Source of the DNA: Gammaproteobacteria bacterium
GTDB lineage: Bacteria > Pseudomonadota > Gammaproteobacteria > Chromatiales > Chromatiaceae
Length of the DNA: 64,000 bases
Assembly: GCA_024206335.1 (NCBI GenBank)
Contig: JAAGZL010000824.1
Location: 1 to 64,000 of the forward strand
Direction of reading: 5' to 3'
Below are positions 59,896-64,000 of this stretch, in pieces (position 1 is the first letter of the stretch; each line of letters begins with the position of its first letter). The translations under genes and the position numbers were made by a program. The notes under the pieces were generated by a model. That model had not been told where the DNA came from. It saw only the letters and a list, made by a program, of their open reading frames with translations, and did no database searches.

Positions 59896-59990
59896 TAATG
59901 TCACCTGTGTGATCATCTATATTGTGATGCATTACATGGAGGCAGTGACCTGAAAAACCAGGTTAACTCACGTCATAAACATCACAATAT
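59888..59990. other. Cluster of inverted repeats
   Basis: Three inverted repeats follow one another: ACAGGTGA/TCACCTGT (59888-59895 with 59901-59908), ATATTGTGATG/CATCACAATAT (59919-59929 with 59980-59990, perfect over 11 bp) and a nested ACCTG/CAGGT (59948-59952 with 59959-59963). The group could fold as a structured RNA or act as paired binding sites. The remaining 617-bp gap up to clpB has no gene; another hairpin ACTGTAC-A6-GTACAGT lies at 60201-60220. Confidence 0.5.
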
Positions 59991-60306
59991 GTGGTCTGGT
60001 TAACAGCTAGAGGTTGTACCAGGGCCTATTGCGCCGAAACAATGCCAATCAAGACACAAGAAAAGTAGTTTTATTGCCCCAAAGGAGAAAAGAGAACACA
60101 CCTATTCTTCTCATCACACCCTAGCCAACATATTACGTCAAGACAGACTGGGCAATAGATGATTTACTGAAATGTAAGACAGTTACGGCAACTAAAAATA
60201 ACTGTACAAAAAAGTACAGTCTGTCCTGATCGAGTTCAGACCAAATCAGGCGTTGTATTTTTGATCTATCCTCCTTCTTTATCAAAGGCGGCATTACATA
60301 GAATAT

Positions 60307-62889
60307 TCACCCCCCCCCTTTTGAAAACACCAATCCATCCTTACCAGCATCCACATAGATGGTGTCATCAATGCCGAAACGTCCTGCCAGAACCTCCTGA
60401 GCCAAAGGATTTTCCAACTGCTGGCGAATGGCGCGCTTCAAGGGCCTGGCCCCGTAGACCGGATCAAAACCGGCCGCACCCAGCAGGTCCATGGCGGCAT
60501 CGGTCAGCTCAATTCCCATGTCACGCTCTGCCAGTCGCTGTTTCAGATACTGGATCTGGATATCGGCGATGGCACGGATCTGCTCACGACCCAGGGGATG
60601 AAATACCACGATATCGTCCAACCGATTGATAAACTCAGGTCGAAAGTGCTGCCCCACCAGATCCATCACCGCCTGTTTCATCTCTTCGTAGCGCTCCTCG
60701 CCGGCCATCTCCTGAATGATCTCGGAACCGATGTTTGAGGTCATGATGATCACGGTGTTACGAAAATCCACCGTGCGTCCCTGACCATCGGTGAGGCGAC
60801 CATCGTCCAGCACCTGCAGCAGCACATTGAATACGTCGTGGTGGGCCTTCTCCACCTCATCCAGCAGGATGACCGAGTAGGGCTTGCGCCGTACCAATTC
60901 GGTGAGATAACCACCCTCTTCATAGCCCACATAGCCGGGAGGGGCACCGATCAGGCGCGCCACTGAGTGCTTCTCCATGAACTCCGACATGTCGATGCGT
61001 ACCACGGCCTCTTCCGTATCAAACAGGAACCAGGCCAGGGCCTTGCACAGCTCGGTCTTACCCACACCTGTGGGGCCCAGAAACAGGAACGAGCCGTTGG
61101 GTTTGGATGGGTCGGAAAAACCGGCCCGGGAACGGCGTATTGCATCGCTCACCGCCCGGATGCCCTCTTCCTGCCCAATCACCCGCTGGGCGATCTCCTG
61201 CTCCATACGCAGTAGTTTGTCCCGCTCTCCCTCCAGCATCTTGGATACCGGGATACCGGTCCACTTGGAGACCACATCGGCGATCTCCTCGTCCGTAACC
61301 TTGTTGCGCAGCAGTTTCATCTCCTGCATCTCGGCCTGGGCCGCCATATCCAGCTGCTTCTCCAACTCCGGGATGCGCCCATACTGTAGTTCAGACATGC
61401 GGGTAAGGTCACCGGCTCGGCGTGCCGTCTCCATATCCAGACGGCTGCGCTCCAGCTCCTCCTTGATCTGGGTGGCACCCTGCAGGGCCGCCTTCTCCGC
61501 CTTCCAGACCTCATCCATCTCGGAGAAATCCCGCTCAGCCTTGCTGATCTGAGACTCAAGATCGACCAAACGGCGGCGGGAGGCATCGTCGGTCTCCTTC
61601 ACCAGGGCCTCGCGCTCGATCTTGAGCTGGATCATACGCCGTTCCAGGCGATCCATATCCTCCGGCATGGAGTCGATCTCCATGCGGATCTGGGATGCCG
61701 CCTCATCCACCAGGTCAATCGCCTTGTCCGGCAGTTGTCGGTCGGTGATATAGCGGTTGGAGAGCGATGCCGCTGCCACTATGGCCGGATCGGTGATGTC
61801 CACCCCATGATGCACCTCATAACGCTCCTTGAGACCACGCAGGATGGCCACGGTATCTTCCACTGATGGCTCTTCCACCAGTACCTTCTGAAAGCGCCGT
61901 TCCAGTGCGGCGTCCTTCTCCACATACTTGCGGTACTCATCCAGGGTGGTGGCACCAACGCAGTGGAGTTCACCGCGGGCCAGGGCCGGTTTCAACATGT
62001 TACCGGCATCCATAGAACCTTCCGCCTTGCCCGCACCCACCATGGTATGCAGTTCATCGATAAACAGGATGACCTGCCCCTCCTGCTTGGACAGGTCATT
62101 CAGTACCGCCTTCAGGCGTTCCTCAAACTCGCCACGGAACTTGGCCCCGGCGATCAATGCCCCCAGGTCCAGGGAGAGCAGGCGTTTATTCTTGATCCCC
62201 TCCGGCACCTCGCCGTTTATGATGCGCTGGGCCAGACCCTCTACGATAGCGGTCTTACCCACGCCGGGCTCTCCAATCAACACCGGGTTGTTCTTGGTGC
62301 GGCGTTGCAATACCTGGATGGTACGACGAATCTCATCATCCCGCCCGATCACCGGGTCCAGTCGTCCCTGCTCGGCCCGTTCAGTGAGATCGATGGTGTA
62401 TTTTTCCAGGGCCTGGCGCTGCTCCTCGGCGTTGGGATCATCCACCGACTGGCCATCACGCATCTCATCCACTGCCTTCTCCAGGGAGCCCTTGCTGGCC
62501 CCAGACTTGCGCAGCAGATCACCCAGAGGGCCCTTATCTTCCACCGTCGCCAGCACAAACATCTCGCTGGAGATGTAGCTGTCCTTGCGCTTCTGGGAGA
62601 GCTTATCGGTCTGGTTCAATACCCGGCCCAGCTCATTGGATATATGCAGATCCCCGGCGGCGCCTTCCACGCTGGGCAGACGGTCCAGCATGTCCCCCAG
62701 GCCTGAGCGCAACTGGTTAACATTCACATCCACCTGCAGCAGCAGGTGGCGTACACTGCTGCCCTCCTGATCCAGCAGCGCAGTCATCAGATGCGCCGGT
62801 TCGATGAATTGATGATCACGACCCACGGCCATGCTCTGGGCATCGGCCAGGGCGATCTGAAACTTGCTAGTCAATCTGTCCATTCGCAT
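60307..62889 (-). CDS. clpB: ATP-dependent disaggregase ClpB
   Basis: An 860-residue AAA+ chaperone that with DnaK resolves aggregates after heat stress. Clp N domain at 1-145. First ATPase site [15 protein letters not shown] with IDELHTM, a coiled middle domain at about 410-520, second site [15 protein letters not shown] with LLDEVEKAH. The middle domain separates it from ClpA and ClpC. The ATG at 62889 is 7 bases after AGGAG and gives [11 protein letters not shown]. Its heat-shock promoter is at 62925-62951. Confidence 0.96.
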   Translation of the reverse strand: MRMDRLTSKFQIALADAQSMAVGRDHQFIEPAHLMTALLDQEGSSVRHLLLQVDVNVNQLRSGLGDMLDRLPSVEGAAGDLHISNELGRVLNQTDKLSQKRKDSYISSEMFVLATVEDKGPLGDLLRKSGASKGSLEKAVDEMRDGQSVDDPNAEEQRQALEKYTIDLTERAEQGRLDPVIGRDDEIRRTIQVLQRRTKNNPVLIGEPGVGKTAIVEGLAQRIINGEVPEGIKNKRLLSLDLGALIAGAKFRGEFEERLKAVLNDLSKQEGQVILFIDELHTMVGAGKAEGSMDAGNMLKPALARGELHCVGATTLDEYRKYVEKDAALERRFQKVLVEEPSVEDTVAILRGLKERYEVHHGVDITDPAIVAAASLSNRYITDRQLPDKAIDLVDEAASQIRMEIDSMPEDMDRLERRMIQLKIEREALVKETDDASRRRLVDLESQISKAERDFSEMDEVWKAEKAALQGATQIKEELERSRLDMETARRAGDLTRMSELQYGRIPELEKQLDMAAQAEMQEMKLLRNKVTDEEIADVVSKWTGIPVSKMLEGERDKLLRMEQEIAQRVIGQEEGIRAVSDAIRRSRAGFSDPSKPNGSFLFLGPTGVGKTELCKALAWFLFDTEEAVVRIDMSEFMEKHSVARLIGAPPGYVGYEEGGYLTELVRRKPYSVILLDEVEKAHHDVFNVLLQVLDDGRLTDGQGRTVDFRNTVIIMTSNIGSEIIQEMAGEERYEEMKQAVMDLVGQHFRPEFINRLDDIVVFHPLGREQIRAIADIQIQYLKQRLAERDMGIELTDAAMDLLGAAGFDPVYGARPLKRAIRQQLENPLAQEVLAGRFGIDDTIYVDAGKDGLVFSKGGG

Positions 62890-62924
62890 GGAAAAACTCC
62901 TGATATTCTATGGTTATATCTTCA

Positions 62925-62951
62925 GGTTGGGGGGTAACTGTGGAATTCAAG
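62925..62951 (-). promoter_or_regulatory. Sigma-32 heat-shock promoter of clpB
   Basis: On the minus strand CTTGAA (62946-62951) is followed after 13 bases by CCCCAACC (62925-62932), close to the sigma-32 consensus CTTGAA and CCCCATnT. Its -10 end lies 35 bases upstream of the clpB ATG. Heat-shock control of clpB is well established in proteobacteria. Confidence 0.78.
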
Positions 62952-62972
62952 TACGCCTGATCCGGAAGAAAA

Positions 62973-63665
62973 CTACTGCCTCCCATCCAAAATCCGTTGC
63001 AACTCATCTCGCAGATCACTCAGTTCACGCCCATCGGCAACAATTCTGGGAAACGCCTCAAGCTGGGCCCGGCTCCGTAGCACAACCCCTCGCACCACAT
63101 GGCCGGCACCACGAATACCGGATATGCGTAGGGGCAGGATATCGGCCCCGGTGAGTTGCGCCAGTCGCAGGGCTCCGGGTTTTATCCTGCACGGCTTATC
63201 CACGTCAGTATGAATTCTGCCGTGGGGAAAGATCGCCACCACATGCCCCTGCTGCAGGGAACGCATGGCCGCACGCAAGGCCAGTTCCGGTCTGGTTTCA
63301 CGATCCACTGGTATGCACTTGATGGCGCGGAACAGCCAGTTGAGACCGAAGCGCTCATACTCTTCCCTGGCGATAAGAAAACGGATGGGACGCCGCGCCG
63401 AGGCCAGCAGCAGCATGGGATCAAGCCCCGACACATGATTGGAGGTAAGTATTGCCGGGCCACTCTTTGGGATGCGCAGCCGTACCTGATTCAAACGGTG
63501 GTAACGATAGCAAAACAGACGGTTGAACCCATCCAGCAGGTTCATCCAGCCCCGCCCCCACTCCACCCGGTTGGCCCGTCGGCAGGCCAGGATAAAGCGG
63601 TACAACTGCCATGCGCCAAACACCAAGGCAACCAGTAACAGGATCGGGATCATATTTTCAGTCAT
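62973..63665 (-). CDS. 1-acyl-glycerol-3-phosphate acyltransferase-like protein
   Basis: A 230-residue PlsC-family membrane acyltransferase. An N-terminal helix (about residues 5-25) is followed by the catalytic NHVSGLD (HX4D) near residue 77, the IPVDRET block and the FPHGRIH substrate motif where FPEG is usual, so Glu is replaced by His. It probably acylates lysophospholipid or a related lipid. It is 18 bp downstream of def on the same strand. Confidence 0.87.
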   Translation of the reverse strand: MTENMIPILLLVALVFGAWQLYRFILACRRANRVEWGRGWMNLLDGFNRLFCYRYHRLNQVRLRIPKSGPAILTSNHVSGLDPMLLLASARRPIRFLIAREEYERFGLNWLFRAIKCIPVDRETRPELALRAAMRSLQQGHVVAIFPHGRIHTDVDKPCRIKPGALRLAQLTGADILPLRISGIRGAGHVVRGVVLRSRAQLEAFPRIVADGRELSDLRDELQRILDGRQ

Positions 63666-63683
63666 GTATCCTGCCTTGCCACC

Positions 63684-64000
63684 CTACTTTTTTGCAGATG
63701 CACCCTTTTTATATACCTTGCGCTGAAACAGGTCGGTACGGCGACTCACCACCCGGTCGATAAACAACATCCCGTCCAGGTGGTCCAGCTCGTGCTGTAT
63801 GGCCCGGGCCTCGAACCCCTCCATCTCATACTCCAGCGGATTGCCGAAGCGATCCTGGGCCTTGAGCTTGATATCGGTGGCACGAATCACGTTCCCAGTA
63901 TAGTCGGGTATGGAAAGACACCCCTCGCGCCCCATCTCAAAACCGTTCCACTCGGTGATCTCAGGATTGATCAGCACCATATAGCCATGATTCGGCACCG
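63684..64000 (-). CDS. def: Peptide deformylase, C-terminal part
   Basis: The 3' 105 codons of a deformylase that removes the N-formyl group from new proteins. Motif II EGCLSIPDY with the metal Cys and motif III QHELDHLDG with the two metal His are present. Motif I (GxGxAAPQ) and the start lie beyond the window end. An ATG at 63998 is internal, not the start. The C terminus ends in a basic KVYKKGASAKK tail. Confidence 0.93.
   Translation of the reverse strand, partial: VPNHGYMVLINPEITEWNGFEMGREGCLSIPDYTGNVIRATDIKLKAQDRFGNPLEYEMEGFEARAIQHELDHLDGMLFIDRVVSRRTDLFQRKVYKKGASAKK

Noticed and set aside
61928..62706. Plus-strand frames of 216 and 247 codons
   Set aside because: Antisense to clpB, no ribosome binding site and no recognisable domain.

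Overview
This window reads as chromosomal DNA of a gammaproteobacterium, probably an aerobic or facultative Chromatiales-like or sulfur-oxidiser-like lineage. That placement is inferred from gene order and protein style and was not tested by any search. The supporting layouts are tpiA-secG-tRNA-Leu(GAG)-nuoA..N, iscRSUA-hscBA-fdx-iscX beside cysE, and trmJ/suhB, ptsP/rppH, prmB, hemN and clpB. Nearly all genes sit on the minus strand in long operons with short or overlapping junctions. There is no CRISPR array, rRNA operon, recognisable transposase gene or prophage.

Layout, left to right. 1-2.1 kb: initiator tRNA-Met with promoter and terminator, a duplicated fragment of its 3' end, a stand-alone HMGL-type aldolase and one REP-like palindrome. 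2.1-11.4 kb: a complete propionate-to-succinyl-CoA operon, transcribed prpE, mcm, pccB, pccA, meaB, mce. 11.6-26.3 kb: the 14-gene NADH:quinone oxidoreductase operon nuoA-N with a clear sigma-70 promoter and a strong terminator. 26.6-29.3 kb: tRNA-Leu, secG, tpiA and a DUF1015 gene. 29.3-29.7 kb: a 114-bp-period array of REP palindromes. 29.7-37.3 kb: htpX and the whole ISC iron-sulfur assembly operon, led by iscR with a promoter that looks IscR-controlled, then cysE. 37.4-42.3 kb: a chemoreceptor ending in a PilZ domain, a 0.3-kb MITE-like element, trmJ, suhB and a small unknown gene. 42.4-47.1 kb: hemN, an unknown gene, prmB, a second IscR-like regulator, a thioredoxin and adk. 47.2-50.4 kb: a nucleosidase-like gene with an SDR, trmO, sirB2-like and a YcbL-type hydrolase. 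50.4-53.8 kb: a visibly AT-richer segment with a GGDEF gene remnant, a predicted membrane hydrolase, an exported DUF1287 protein, an exported metallo-beta-lactamase-fold protein with an altered metal motif, and small orphan coding remnants. 53.8-64 kb: an ABC permease without its ATPase beside it, ptsP, rppH, a HAD phosphatase, a small membrane protein, a bactofilin, clpB with a heat-shock promoter, an acyltransferase and the 3' part of def, which runs off the window.

How it fits together. Propionate or propionyl-CoA is converted to succinyl-CoA by one operon, and NADH is oxidised by complex I next door. Complex I, HemN, ferredoxin and the IscR regulators all need Fe-S clusters, supplied by the ISC operon; CysE supplies the cysteine used by IscS. 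The less ordinary material is in the accessory stretches: the tRNA-end duplication, the REP array, the MITE-like element, the PilZ chemoreceptor, the paired IscR paralogues and the AT-rich segment at 50.4-53.8 kb. I did not find a convincing wholly new multi-gene system; the findings list ranks what most deserves checking.
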